DNA from: an uncultured Clostridia bacterium
Lineage (GTDB): Bacteria; Bacillota; Clostridia; Lachnospirales; Anaerotignaceae
DNA: 64,000 nucleotides
NCBI GenBank assembly: GCA_937901125.1
Contig: CALCGT010000023.1
Coordinates: 35,896-99,895 of the forward strand
Reading direction: 5' to 3'
In this document: piece by piece, positions 32,569 through 41,406 of the stretch
Layout of the letters: each line of letters starts with the position of its first letter
Numbering within the stretch: position 1 is the first letter of the stretch
Translations under genes and position numbers: made by a program
Notes under the pieces: model-generated
Seen by the model: only the letters and a program-made list of their open reading frames with translations
Databases searched by the model: none
Told to the model about the DNA's origin: nothing

Positions 32569-34218
32569 TTATTCTGCAGGCAATTCCTTTGCACCGTAAA
32601 TCTTACGAATCACCAGAATTACCACAATCACGGAAATGATCGCGATAGGCAGGTTGATGAACCAATTCTGGATAGCCGCCGCCAATACATAGTTCACAGC
32701 AGATACCACTGCAACAGTCAGGGCATAGGGCAGCTGTGTAGATACATGGTTGATGTGGTCACACTGAGCACCTGTGGAAGCCATGATGGTTGTATCGGAA
32801 ATAGGGGAGCAGTGGTCACCGCAAACAGCTCCGGCCAGTGTTGCCGCTACTGTGATTGTCAGCAGCTCGCTGCCTACAGGCATAATAGGTACAACGATGG
32901 GCAGCAGGATACCGAAAGTCCCCCAGGAGGTACCTGTTGCGAAAGCCAGGAATACAGCGATACAGAATACGATCACAGGAATCAGCATCTGCAGTACGCC
33001 TGTGCTGCTTTCCAGAATGCCTGCAACGAATACATCTGCACCCAACAGGCCTGTAATGCCGGACAGTGTCCATGCAAAGGTCAGGATCATGATAGCCGGT
33101 ACCATTGCCTTGAAACCTTCAGGCAGGCAATCCATGAACTGACGGAAGGTCAGCACACGGCGGGGAATATATATCAGGAAAGTGATCAGCAGTGCTGCGG
33201 CAGAACCCAGCAACAAACCTGTGGGAGAATCGCAGTTTGCGAAAGCGTCGATAAAAGATTCTCCATCAAAGAAGCCACCTGTATAGATCATACCGATGAT
33301 ACAGCAAGCGATCAAAACGATTACGGGCAGTACCAGGTCGATTACCTTACCGTTACCAACCACTTCTGTAGTGGCATCTGACCCTGCAAAGGGTCTTGCT
33401 TCTGTAGTATACAGGTCGTCATTCAGCTGGGCATTTCTTTCATGCTCCAGCATAGGGCCAAAGTCTGTGTTTGTGATGGTCAGTGTCAGCATTGCTACGA
33501 TACTCAGCAGTGCATAGAAATTGTAGGGGATAGCTCTGATGAACAGTTCCAGACCATTCATGCCTTCTACTACGCCGGCAACTGCGGCAGCCCAGGAAGA
33601 AATGGGCGCGATGATGCAAATGGGAGCAGCGGTTGCGTCGATGATGTATGCCAGTTTTGCTCTGGAAACCTTATGGGTATCTGTTACAGGACGCATAACA
33701 GAACCTACGGTCAGGCAGTTAAAGTAGTCATCTACGAATACCAGAACACCCAGCAGGAATGTGGACAGCAGGGCGCCTTTTCTGGTTTTGATAGCCTTTG
33801 TTGCCCATCTGCCGTATGCAGCGGAACCGCCTGCCTTATTCATCAGGGCAACCATAATGCCCAGAATCACCAGGAAGATCAGGATACCTACGTTACCGCT
33901 GTCGGACAGATTGGTCAACAGGCCGCCGTCGGTGCTGTTGGTAAAAATCGTCAGGTAAGCCAACTTGATGTCAAAGTTGGCATAGAACAGACCGCCTACC
34001 ACGATACCGATGAACAGAGAGGAATAAACCTCCTTTGTAATCAGTGCCAGAATGATTGCTACCAAGGGAGGCACCAGAGACCATGCTGTCGCATACATAT
34101 TACTGGTGTACTCCACTGCTTCGGCTTCCCCACCGAAAGCAGTTGTGGCCATGGCTGTTGCTACCAGTACAACGACAAAGAGCATGCCGAGCCATGTGTT
34201 TCTTGTTTTGGTTTTCAT
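32569..34218 (-). CDS. NhaC-family transporter under lysine riboswitch control
   Basis: A 549-residue protein with about twelve membrane segments of the Na+/H+ antiporter NhaC family; LVFVDDYFNCLTVGSVMRPVTD and FATGTSWGTFGILLPIVVPI with GDHCSPISDTTIMASTG are conserved segments. NhaC relatives behind lysine riboswitches have been proposed as lysine transporters, so amino acid rather than plain Na+/H+ exchange is the better guess. The start at 34218 is chosen because AGGAGAAGGG precedes it; a longer frame upstream runs into the riboswitch. Confidence 0.88.
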   Translation of the reverse strand: MKTKTRNTWLGMLFVVVLVATAMATTAFGGEAEAVEYTSNMYATAWSLVPPLVAIILALITKEVYSSLFIGIVVGGLFYANFDIKLAYLTIFTNSTDGGLLTNLSDSGNVGILIFLVILGIMVALMNKAGGSAAYGRWATKAIKTRKGALLSTFLLGVLVFVDDYFNCLTVGSVMRPVTDTHKVSRAKLAYIIDATAAPICIIAPISSWAAAVAGVVEGMNGLELFIRAIPYNFYALLSIVAMLTLTITNTDFGPMLEHERNAQLNDDLYTTEARPFAGSDATTEVVGNGKVIDLVLPVIVLIACCIIGMIYTGGFFDGESFIDAFANCDSPTGLLLGSAAALLITFLIYIPRRVLTFRQFMDCLPEGFKAMVPAIMILTFAWTLSGITGLLGADVFVAGILESSTGVLQMLIPVIVFCIAVFLAFATGTSWGTFGILLPIVVPIMPVGSELLTITVAATLAGAVCGDHCSPISDTTIMASTGAQCDHINHVSTQLPYALTVAVVSAVNYVLAAAIQNWFINLPIAIISVIVVILVIRKIYGAKELPAE

Positions 34219-34301
34219 AACCCTTCTCCTTTCAGGAATTAAAAATAAAGAATAATAAATGATTGCTGGAGTCCAAAGGGGATCCTCTGAACGGAAACAA
34301 A

Positions 34302-34330
34302 GAAAAAGACCATGCAAAGGCACGGTCTTA
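34302..34330 (-). terminator. Riboswitch expression-platform terminator
   Basis: On the minus strand AAGACCGTGC and GCATGGTCTT pair around CTTT and are followed by TTTC; it lies between the lysine aptamer and the transporter gene. Confidence 0.8.
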
Positions 34331-34359
34331 TAGGCATAGAAAAAAATATGCTGCAAGTT

Positions 34360-34522
34360 TCCGATAGCGCTCCACATAAGTGACAGTACATTACATTTTT
34401 TGCAATGTCCCAGCGGCAGACCCCCTTGGGCAGAGAAAACCGCTTCGGCAACGCCGCCTTTCCATCCCCCTGCCGCCCAGGGCTTTTTTAGGGAGTACTC
34501 ATCGACATCGCGCCTCTATCTT
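34360..34522 (-). promoter_or_regulatory. Lysine riboswitch
   Basis: The L-box core is visible on the minus strand: GATAGAGGCGCGATGTCGATGAGTA at the 5' side, GGCGGCGTTGCCGAAG, GGTCTGCCGCTGGG, ACTGTCACT and the closing GGAGCGCTATC. The P1 helix GATAG.GC/GC.CTATC pairs 34363 with 34520. With the downstream terminator, lysine binding should shut off expression. Confidence 0.93.
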
Positions 34523-34557
34523 TTATGGTTGTCTGACGTTATATCAGATTATCTTCA

Positions 34558-34586
34558 TTCATAACACACCGTATTGATAAAGTCAA
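34558..34586 (-). promoter_or_regulatory. Promoter of the lysine riboswitch transcript
   Basis: TTGACT, 17 bp and TATGAA(T) on the minus strand. Confidence 0.6.
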
Positions 34587-34721
34587 GCATTTCTGCAAAA
34601 AAGCTTAAAATTTCGGGTTTTTTGTTGATATTTTGCAAAGGCTTTGGCTGCGTAAGGCAGCCTTTGAACCTCAGCAGACGAATGCTTCTCCCCTCTTCTC
34701 TCTTTATTCACCTATTCACAG

Positions 34722-34953
34722 AAATAATGCATATTCACTGTATACAATACACAATCCCCTCATCTCATCGGAAATTCCAAAACCAAAATAACCATTTTCT
34801 CCGCGTTATGCACAACCATCCCCTTCCGTCCCGCCATATATTTATGCATTTTCCCATGATTTTTCTGCATTTTTGTTCATTTCTTCCTACAATCCGCTAA
34901 AATTGCATAATTATGCATAAATTCATTGACTTCACTTTTGAGAGGTATATAAT
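34722..34953 (+). promoter_or_regulatory. arg operon promoter with ArgR-like boxes
   Basis: TTGACT (34926-34931), 16 bp and TATAAT (34948-34953) form the promoter. Overlapping its upstream edge, ATTGCATAATTATGCAT (34902-34918) and TGCATAAATTCA (34914-34925) resemble ARG boxes bound by arginine-ArgR; a third ATGCATATTCA-like site lies near 34728. The rest of the gap from 34587 to 34900 holds only one hairpin (GGCTGC/GCAGCC near 34648) and AT-rich sequence. Confidence 0.6.
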
Positions 34954-35030
34954 GAGTATAAATCACACATTCCTTGCAACCACAGAAAATTCAAATAAAC
35001 CTGAAACCATACAAAAGAAAGGACAATCCT

Positions 35031-35960
35031 ATGAAACACAAAGTGTATATCGACGGGCAGGCAGGAACAACCGGCCTGCAGCTCCGCCATAAGCTGGAAA
35101 ATCATAAAGATATCGAAATATTACTCATCAGCGAAGCACTGAGAAAAGATGAAGCAGAACGAAAAAGACTGATGAACGAATCGGAAGTGGTGTTCCTTTG
35201 CCTGCCCGATGACGCGGCAAAAGAAGCGGTGAAGCTGGTGGAAAACCCCAACACCTGCATTATCGACGCCAGCACAGCCCACCGCGTCGACCCCGACTGG
35301 ACTTATGGCTTCCCTGAACTTTCCCCCGCCCACCGGGAAAAAATCAAACATTCCAAGCGCATCGCCAACCCCGGCTGCCACGCTACAGGCTTCATTGCGG
35401 CGGTGTATCCTCTGGTGGAAATGGGGATCATCGGCACAGATTACCCCCTGACAGCCCATAGCCTGACGGGCTATAGCGGCGGCGGCAAAGGAATGATCGC
35501 CGATTACGAAGCAGCAGACAGACCTGTTCTCTTCGACAGCCCCAGACAGTATGGCCTAGGCCAGAAGCATAAGCACCTGCCGGAAATGCAGCATGTGACA
35601 GGCATCGACCATCCCCCTGTATTCTGTCCCATCGTTGGGGATTATTACAGTGGCATGGCAACCTGCATCCCCTTGATTGCTTCCTTATTCAAAAAAAAGG
35701 TAACAAAGGAGGAACTTCTGGCGATGCTGAAGGACTATTATAAGGACGCAAAGCTCATCAGCGTGGGCACGGAAGATACCAATTTTCTGGCATCCAATCC
35801 CCTGCGGGATACCAACGAACTGAAGCTGTACCTAGAGGGTAACGATGAAAGAATGACACTCATCAGCGTGTTCGACAATCTGGGCAAGGGTGCTTCCGGT
35901 GCGGCGGTACAAAACATGAACATTGTATTAGGACTTGATGAAACAACTGGTTTGATATAA
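35031..35960 (+). CDS. argC: N-acetyl-gamma-glutamyl-phosphate reductase
   Basis: A 309-residue NADPH-dependent dehydrogenase, third step of arginine synthesis. It is of the short type (about 310 residues): VYIDGQAGTTGLQL nucleotide loop, LCLPDDAAKEAV, RIANPGCHATGFIAAVYPL with the catalytic Cys, HSLTGYSGGGKGMI and HKHLPEM. The ATG has AAAGGAC upstream. It is the first gene of argCJBDF. Confidence 0.93.
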   Translation: MKHKVYIDGQAGTTGLQLRHKLENHKDIEILLISEALRKDEAERKRLMNESEVVFLCLPDDAAKEAVKLVENPNTCIIDASTAHRVDPDWTYGFPELSPAHREKIKHSKRIANPGCHATGFIAAVYPLVEMGIIGTDYPLTAHSLTGYSGGGKGMIADYEAADRPVLFDSPRQYGLGQKHKHLPEMQHVTGIDHPPVFCPIVGDYYSGMATCIPLIASLFKKKVTKEELLAMLKDYYKDAKLISVGTEDTNFLASNPLRDTNELKLYLEGNDERMTLISVFDNLGKGASGAAVQNMNIVLGLDETTGLI

Positions 35961-35972
35961 GGAGGAATAGAT

Positions 35973-37190
35973 ATGCAAAAGATAAATAGCGGCGTGACCG
36001 CCCCCAAAGGCTTTCTCGCCGGCGGCCTGCACTGCGGCGTAAAAACAAATAACACCAATAAAAAAGATATCGCCATGATCTACAGCGAAAAACCCTGCAA
36101 CGCAGCAGCGGTCTATACCCAGAATAAGGTCTACGGCGCACCCATCACCGTCACCAGAAAAAATATTGCCGACGGCATGGCACAGGCTATGGTCTGCAAC
36201 AGCGGCAATGCCAACACCTGCAACGCCGACGGCGTGGAAAAAGCCCAGATGATGTGCGACCTGGCAGCAAAGGCATTGGGATTGAAATCCGAAGATATCA
36301 TCGTTGCCTCCACCGGGGTCATCGGTCAGGTATTGCCCATCGAACCCATCGAAAAAGGCATTGCGGCTCTGGCACCTATCCTTTCCAAGGACGGAAATAT
36401 GGACGCTGTGGAAGCCATTATGACAACAGATACCAAGCCCAAAGAAGAAGCCTATGAAATCGAAATCGGCGGCAAAGCCGTAAAAATCGGCGCCATGGCA
36501 AAGGGCAGCGGCATGATCCACCCCAATATGGCGACCATGCTGGGCTTTTTGACCACCGACGCAGCCATCACCACCCCCATGCTGCAGAAAGCCCTGAAAC
36601 TGGCGGTGGACGATACTTTCAATATGGTCAGCGTAGACGGCGATACCTCCACCAATGACATGGTTTCCATCATGGCAAACGGCATGGCGGAAAACCCCGT
36701 CATCGACAAAGTAGGCGAAGATTTCGACCTGTTCGTAAAAGTTGTCAAAGAAATCTGCACCTCCATGGCGAAAAAGATCGCCGGAGACGGCGAAGGTGCC
36801 ACAAAGCTGGTGGAATGTACCGTGACCGGTGCCCCTACCATCCCTCTGGCAAAGGCCATTGCCAAATCTGTCATCACATCCAGCCTGACAAAGGCAGCCA
36901 TGTTCGGCGCAGATGCCAACTGGGGCAGAATCCTGTGTGCCATCGGCTATACGGAAGGGGATTTTACTGTAGATACCATTCAGGTGGATATCTCCTCTCC
37001 CAAGGGAAGTATTTTGGTCTGCCAAAACGGCGCAGGCGTTGCCTTTGACGAGGACAAGGCAAAGGAAATCCTGTTAGAGGAAGAGATTCACATTGAAATC
37101 GCTATGAAACAGGGGGATGCCACAGCAACGGCTTGGGGCTGCGACCTGACCTACGACTACGTGAAAATCAACGGCGACTACCGCACCTGA
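35973..37190 (+). CDS. argJ: Bifunctional ornithine acetyltransferase / N-acetylglutamate synthase
   Basis: A 405-residue ArgJ that recycles the acetyl group from N-acetylornithine to glutamate. It is made as a precursor that cleaves itself before a Thr; the site is in KGSGMIHPNMATMLGFLTTDA near residue 180, so the Thr of NMATML is the expected nucleophile. The N-terminus VTAPKGFLAGGLHCGVK and the C-terminal WGCDLTYDYVKINGDYRT are typical. GGAGGAA precedes the ATG, 12 bp after argC. Confidence 0.95.
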   Translation: MQKINSGVTAPKGFLAGGLHCGVKTNNTNKKDIAMIYSEKPCNAAAVYTQNKVYGAPITVTRKNIADGMAQAMVCNSGNANTCNADGVEKAQMMCDLAAKALGLKSEDIIVASTGVIGQVLPIEPIEKGIAALAPILSKDGNMDAVEAIMTTDTKPKEEAYEIEIGGKAVKIGAMAKGSGMIHPNMATMLGFLTTDAAITTPMLQKALKLAVDDTFNMVSVDGDTSTNDMVSIMANGMAENPVIDKVGEDFDLFVKVVKEICTSMAKKIAGDGEGATKLVECTVTGAPTIPLAKAIAKSVITSSLTKAAMFGADANWGRILCAIGYTEGDFTVDTIQVDISSPKGSILVCQNGAGVAFDEDKAKEILLEEEIHIEIAMKQGDATATAWGCDLTYDYVKINGDYRT

Positions 37191-37195
37191 TTTTC

Positions 37196-37402
37196 GTAGG
37201 GCTCTGCCCTACAACCCGCAAGGGGAATGATTCCCCTTGACCCCCATCTGAAAAACAAATTTCAAAGAAATTTGTTTTTCGTATAAAAGTTTAGGTCAAA
37301 CCTTTTTATAAGGTAGTGGGGAAGATGCCCCACCCACCGAAGGTGGCTTTGCAAAGCAAAGTACTGAACGGGCTTGCAGGGTGTGGGACAGCGTCCCACA
37401 GG
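37196..37402 (+). repeat. Large palindromic hairpin array inside the arg operon
   Basis: A chain of at least six hairpins lies between argJ and argB: GTAGGGCTCTGCCCTAC, AAGGGGAATGATTCCCCTT, AAACAAATTTC/GAAATTTGTTT, GTGGGGAAGATGCCCCAC, CTTTGCAAAG, and TGTGGGACAGCGTCCCACA, with CTTGCAGGGT before the last. It is the longest copy of the family seen at 16.9, 23.5, 24.7 and 49.3 kb. Confidence 0.75.
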
Positions 37403-37416
37403 AAAGAGGAAGGACT

Positions 37417-38283
37417 ATGGAAGATATGAATACAAATATGAATAGCTTGAAGGCAAAGGTGCTGACCGCAGCCCTGCCCTATATCCAAAAATATAACGGG
37501 AAAACCGTAGTGGTAAAATACGGCGGCAACGCCATGATCCACCCTATGCTGAAAAAAGCCGTGATGAGCGATATCATCCTGCTTTCTCTGGTAGGCATCA
37601 ACGTGGTTCTGGTCCATGGCGGCGGTCCTGAAATCAGCAGCATGCTAAAACGTCTGGATATCCCTTCCAAATTTGTGGACGGTCTGCGTTATACGGACGA
37701 AGAAACGGCAAAAGTGGTGCAGATGGTGCTTTCCGGCAAGACCAATAAGGATCTGGTCTCCCTGATTGGTCAGTTGGGGGGCAAGGCCATCGGCATGTGC
37801 GGCATCGACGGCGGTATGATCCATGCCAAAAAACTGGAGGGCGACTACGGCTTTGTAGGTGATATCACAGAAATCGATGTTGCCCCCATCAACCACGCCA
37901 TCCACCACGGCTATATTCCTGTCATCGCCACCGTGGGCACCGATGACGAGGGCAATGTTTACAACATCAACGCCGACACAGCGGCGGCAGAGATCGCTGC
38001 AGCCCTGCAGGCGGAAAATATCATCACACTGACAGATATCCGCGGCCTACTGCAGGATGTGGACGACCCCGACTCTCTGATCTCCAGCGTGACCATGGAG
38101 GATATCCCCAGGCTCATGGAAGAAGGCATCATCAGCGGTGGTATGATCCCCAAGATCAAAAGTCTGGAAACAGCCGTAAAATCCGGCGTAAAAAAGGCCG
38201 TTATGATCGACGGCAGAATCGAACACTCCATCCTGATCGAAATGTTCTCCGATGAAGGGATCGGCACCATGTTTACAAAATAA
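37417..38283 (+). CDS. argB: N-acetylglutamate kinase
   Basis: A 288-residue amino-acid kinase, second step of arginine synthesis. VVVKYGGNAM (near 25) binds ATP phosphate, VLVHGGGPEI and the GLRYTDEETAKVV helix the substrate; NINADTAAAEIAAAL and GMIPKI close the active site. An N-terminal extension with a mobile helix (about 1-15) is typical of hexameric arginine-inhibited enzymes. GGAAGG precedes the ATG. A 226-bp hairpin array separates it from argJ. Confidence 0.95.
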   Translation: MEDMNTNMNSLKAKVLTAALPYIQKYNGKTVVVKYGGNAMIHPMLKKAVMSDIILLSLVGINVVLVHGGGPEISSMLKRLDIPSKFVDGLRYTDEETAKVVQMVLSGKTNKDLVSLIGQLGGKAIGMCGIDGGMIHAKKLEGDYGFVGDITEIDVAPINHAIHHGYIPVIATVGTDDEGNVYNINADTAAAEIAAALQAENIITLTDIRGLLQDVDDPDSLISSVTMEDIPRLMEEGIISGGMIPKIKSLETAVKSGVKKAVMIDGRIEHSILIEMFSDEGIGTMFTK

Positions 38284-38322
38284 ATCTGACTGATATTTTA
38301 TGATACGAAAGAAGGGATCCCC

Positions 38323-39498
38323 ATGAGCTTTGAAGATATCAAAAAACTGGACGACGCTTATGTTGCCCATACATACGACCGTTACGGCGTGGCGCTGGAC
38401 CATGGCAATGGTGCCATCTGCTATGACCACGCAGGCAAATCCTATATCGACTTCACCAGCGGTATCGGCGTAAATTCCCTAGGCTTTGCCGATGCAGGCT
38501 GGGTAAAGGCAGTCACTGCACAGCTGCATAAGCTGCAGCACATCTCCAATCTATACTATACAGAGCCCTGCGCTCAGGCAGCCAAGCTGATTTGCGAAAA
38601 AAGCGGCATGAAAAAGGTATTTTTCGGCAACAGCGGCGCAGAAGCCAACGAAGGCGTCATCAAAGCCGCAAGAAAATACTCCTTCCAGAAATACGGTGAA
38701 AGCAGAAGTACCATCGTGGCTCTGGAAAATTCCTTCCACGGCAGAACCATGGCGGCCCTTTCCGCCACAGGCCAGCCCGCTTATCATAACTTCTTCTTCC
38801 CCTTTGTGGATGGCTTCTCCTTTGCAAAAGCCAATGATATCGAGGATACCATTTCCAAGCTGACTGACAATGTTTGCGCTGTCATGATGGAAATGGTGCA
38901 GGGGGAAGGCGGCGTTATGCCTCTGGAAAAAGCATATGTACAGGCGGTTTATCAGGCTTGTCAGGAAAAGGACATCCTCTTTATTGTGGATGAAGTGCAG
39001 ACAGGGGTAGGCAGAACAGGTACCTTCTACAGTTATCAGCAGTTTGATATCCAGCCCGACCTGGTATCCTCCGCAAAGGGCCTCGGCGGCGGTCTGCCCA
39101 TCGGTGCAGTGCTGTTTGGTGAAAAAACAGAAAACATACTGGTGCCCGGCGACCATGGCTCCACCTTTGGCGGCAACCCCGTTGTCTGCGCCGGCGCGGT
39201 GGAAATCTTGAACCGCATGGATGATGATTTCCTGCAAGAGGTAAAAGCGAAGGGCGATTACCTGAAGACAGCGATCGGAAAAATGCCCCATGTAACAGGC
39301 GTTGCAGGCATGGGCATGATGCTGGGTGTCGAATTGGATACAGACGTAAAACCCATTGTAAATACATTGATGGAAAATGGCCTGCTGGTGCTGACAGCAA
39401 AGCATAAAATGCGCCTGCTGCCCTCTCTGAACATCACCCAGACAGAGTTGGAAAAGGGCTTATCCATCCTGAAAGAAACATTAGCGAATATCGAATAA
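38323..39498 (+). CDS. argD: Acetylornithine aminotransferase
   Basis: A 391-residue class III PLP aminotransferase that makes N-acetylornithine. It has GNSGAEANEGVIKAARKYS, ENSFHGRTMAALSATGQ, VDEVQTGVGRTGTFYSYQ (PLP-pyridine Asp) and SAKGLGGGLPIGA with the Schiff-base Lys. AAAGAAGGGATCC lies before the ATG, 40 bp after argB. Confidence 0.94.
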   Translation: MSFEDIKKLDDAYVAHTYDRYGVALDHGNGAICYDHAGKSYIDFTSGIGVNSLGFADAGWVKAVTAQLHKLQHISNLYYTEPCAQAAKLICEKSGMKKVFFGNSGAEANEGVIKAARKYSFQKYGESRSTIVALENSFHGRTMAALSATGQPAYHNFFFPFVDGFSFAKANDIEDTISKLTDNVCAVMMEMVQGEGGVMPLEKAYVQAVYQACQEKDILFIVDEVQTGVGRTGTFYSYQQFDIQPDLVSSAKGLGGGLPIGAVLFGEKTENILVPGDHGSTFGGNPVVCAGAVEILNRMDDDFLQEVKAKGDYLKTAIGKMPHVTGVAGMGMMLGVELDTDVKPIVNTLMENGLLVLTAKHKMRLLPSLNITQTELEKGLSILKETLANIE

Positions 39499-39514
39499 AA
39501 GAAAGGGAATGAAT

Positions 39515-40420
39515 ATGAAGCATTTTTTGAAATTATTGGACTGCACCACAGAAGAAATCTATGAACTGCTGGATCTGGCAGCAACCATGAAGCAGTATGT
39601 AAAAGAAGGAAAGGAACACCATTTCCTGAAAGGAAAAACACTGGGCATGATCTTCGAAAAATCCTCTACCCGTACCCGCATCTCCTTTGAAACAGGTATG
39701 TATCAGTTGGGCGGTCATGCCCTGTTCATCAGCGCAAAGGATTCCCAGATCGGCCGCGGCGAACCTACCCAGGATACCGCCCGTGTCATGAGCCGCATGC
39801 TGGATGGCATCATGATCCGTACCTTTGAACAGAAGGAAGTGGAAATGCTGGCAGAATACGGTTCCATCCCCGTTATCAACGGTCTGACAGACCTGTGCCA
39901 TCCTTGCCAGGTCATGGCTGACCTCTTAACCATCCGGGAACACAAAGGCAAACTGGAAGGTCTGACCATGTGTTATATCGGCGACGGCAACAACATGGCA
40001 AACTCCCTCATCGTCGGCGGTCTGAAAGCAGGCATGAAGGTACAGATCGCTACCCCCGAAGGCTATCGCCCCGACCCTATGGTCATGGGATTTGCCGCCC
40101 AGTTCCCCGCTCAATTTTCCATCACCGATGACCCTATGACAGCCGCAAAGGACGCAGACGTTGTCATCACCGACTGCTGGACTTCCATGGGGCAGGAAGA
40201 AGAAAAGAAGGAAAGAGAAAAAGCCTTTGCCGGTTATCAGGTAAACAAAGCCCTGATGGCTGTGGCAAAACCCGATGCCATGGTGCTGCACTGCCTGCCC
40301 GCTTACCGGGAACAGGAAATCACCACAGAAGTATTCGAGGAACATGCCAACGAAATTTTCGACGAAGCAGAAAACAGACTGCACGCACAAAAGGCAGTTC
40401 TGGTAAAGCTGCTTGGTTAA
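39515..40420 (+). CDS. argF: Ornithine carbamoyltransferase
   Basis: A 301-residue OTCase forming citrulline from ornithine and carbamoyl phosphate. SSTRTRISFE (carbamoyl-phosphate site), HPCQVMADLLTI, VVITDCWTSMGQ and LHCLPAYREQEIT (ornithine site with Cys) are visible. The ATG at 39515 has AAAGGG at suitable distance; another two codons upstream is possible. It ends the operon; argG and argH are not in the window. Confidence 0.95.
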   Translation: MKHFLKLLDCTTEEIYELLDLAATMKQYVKEGKEHHFLKGKTLGMIFEKSSTRTRISFETGMYQLGGHALFISAKDSQIGRGEPTQDTARVMSRMLDGIMIRTFEQKEVEMLAEYGSIPVINGLTDLCHPCQVMADLLTIREHKGKLEGLTMCYIGDGNNMANSLIVGGLKAGMKVQIATPEGYRPDPMVMGFAAQFPAQFSITDDPMTAAKDADVVITDCWTSMGQEEEKKEREKAFAGYQVNKALMAVAKPDAMVLHCLPAYREQEITTEVFEEHANEIFDEAENRLHAQKAVLVKLLG

Positions 40421-40425
40421 ACCTC

Positions 40426-40467
40426 AAAAGCCGCTCTTCATTTTTGAAGCCGCGGCTTCTTTTTTTC
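40426..40467 (+). terminator. Terminator of the arg operon
   Basis: AAGCCGC and GCGGCTT pair around an inner TTCA/TGAA hairpin and are followed by CTTTTTTT. Confidence 0.85.
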
Positions 40468-40502
40468 TCAAAATTGAATAAAAATCATTTCCAAAAAATA
40501 AC

Positions 40503-40563
40503 TTGACAAAAAGGAAAAATGTTTTTATAATTAATAAAAAGTACTAAATGATAATAATTCTTA
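40503..40563 (+). promoter_or_regulatory. Rubrerythrin promoter with Fur/PerR-like box
   Basis: TTGACA (40503), 17 bp and TATAAT (40526-40531). Just downstream, TGATAATAATTCTTA (40549-40563) matches a 7-1-7 Fur/PerR-type box with two mismatches. PerR control of rubrerythrin is known in Clostridia; here it is inferred. Confidence 0.6.
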
Positions 40564-40607
40564 TTTAAGGCGACAGAATCATGAATATAAAAAAGGAGGC
40601 ACTTATT

Positions 40608-41156
40608 ATGAAAGCATACGAAATCAAAGGTACAAAAACAGAAAAGAACCTGATGACAGCATTTGCAGGCGAATCTGAAGCAAGAAATAAATATACTTAC
40701 TACGCAAGCAAAGCAAAAAAAGAAGGTTTTGAACAGATCGCGGCTCTGTTCCTGGAAACAGCCCAGAACGAAAAAGAACATGCAAAGATCTGGTTTAAGC
40801 TGCTCCACGGCGGCGAAGTAGGCACAACAGCAGAAAACCTGCTGGATGCAGCCCAAGGTGAAAACTACGAATGGACAGATATGTACGCAACCTTCGCAAA
40901 AGAAGCCAGAGAAGAAGGCTTCGACCATATCGCTTATCTGTTTGATGCTGTAGGCAAGATCGAAAAAGAACACGAAGAACGCTATCGTCAGCTGCTGGCC
41001 AATGTGGAGGGCGGTCTGGTATTCTCCAGAGACGGCGACATGGTATGGCAGTGCTCCAACTGCGGTCACATCCATGTAGGCAAACAGGCACCCGGTATGT
41101 GCCCTGTCTGCGAACATCCCCAGGCTTATTTCCAGCTGGTGGCAAAAAATTACTAA
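40608..41156 (+). CDS. rbr: Rubrerythrin
   Basis: A 182-residue protein: a four-helix diiron domain with [29 protein letters not shown] and [22 protein letters not shown] (carboxylate and His ligands), then a C-terminal rubredoxin domain with [10 protein letters not shown] and CPVCEHP. It reduces hydrogen peroxide in anaerobes. AAAGGAGG precedes the ATG at 40608. The gene is monocistronic. Confidence 0.95.
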   Translation: MKAYEIKGTKTEKNLMTAFAGESEARNKYTYYASKAKKEGFEQIAALFLETAQNEKEHAKIWFKLLHGGEVGTTAENLLDAAQGENYEWTDMYATFAKEAREEGFDHIAYLFDAVGKIEKEHEERYRQLLANVEGGLVFSRDGDMVWQCSNCGHIHVGKQAPGMCPVCEHPQAYFQLVAKNY

Positions 41157-41171
41157 TATAGCAATCAAAAG

Positions 41172-41199
41172 ATCCCCTGTTTGCAGGGGATTTTTTTTG
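41172..41199 (+). terminator. Terminator of the rubrerythrin gene
   Basis: ATCCCCTG and CAGGGGAT close a TTTG loop, followed by TTTTTTT. Confidence 0.9.
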
Positions 41200-41406
41200 C
41201 TCCTTTTTCCAAAGGGAACGGATTTTTTCCTCCAGAAGTCCTCTTTTTCTCCGGTTTTCTTTTTTCTGATGGAAACTGGAGCAAGCTACAGGAATGTATC
41301 TCCAAAAAGCCAGCGGCTATGATTTACGAAACCCCCATAACGTGTTATGATGGACGAAGCGCGCAAAATGCGACAGAAAAATTTGATCAAAACAAGGAGA
41401 ATCGTT

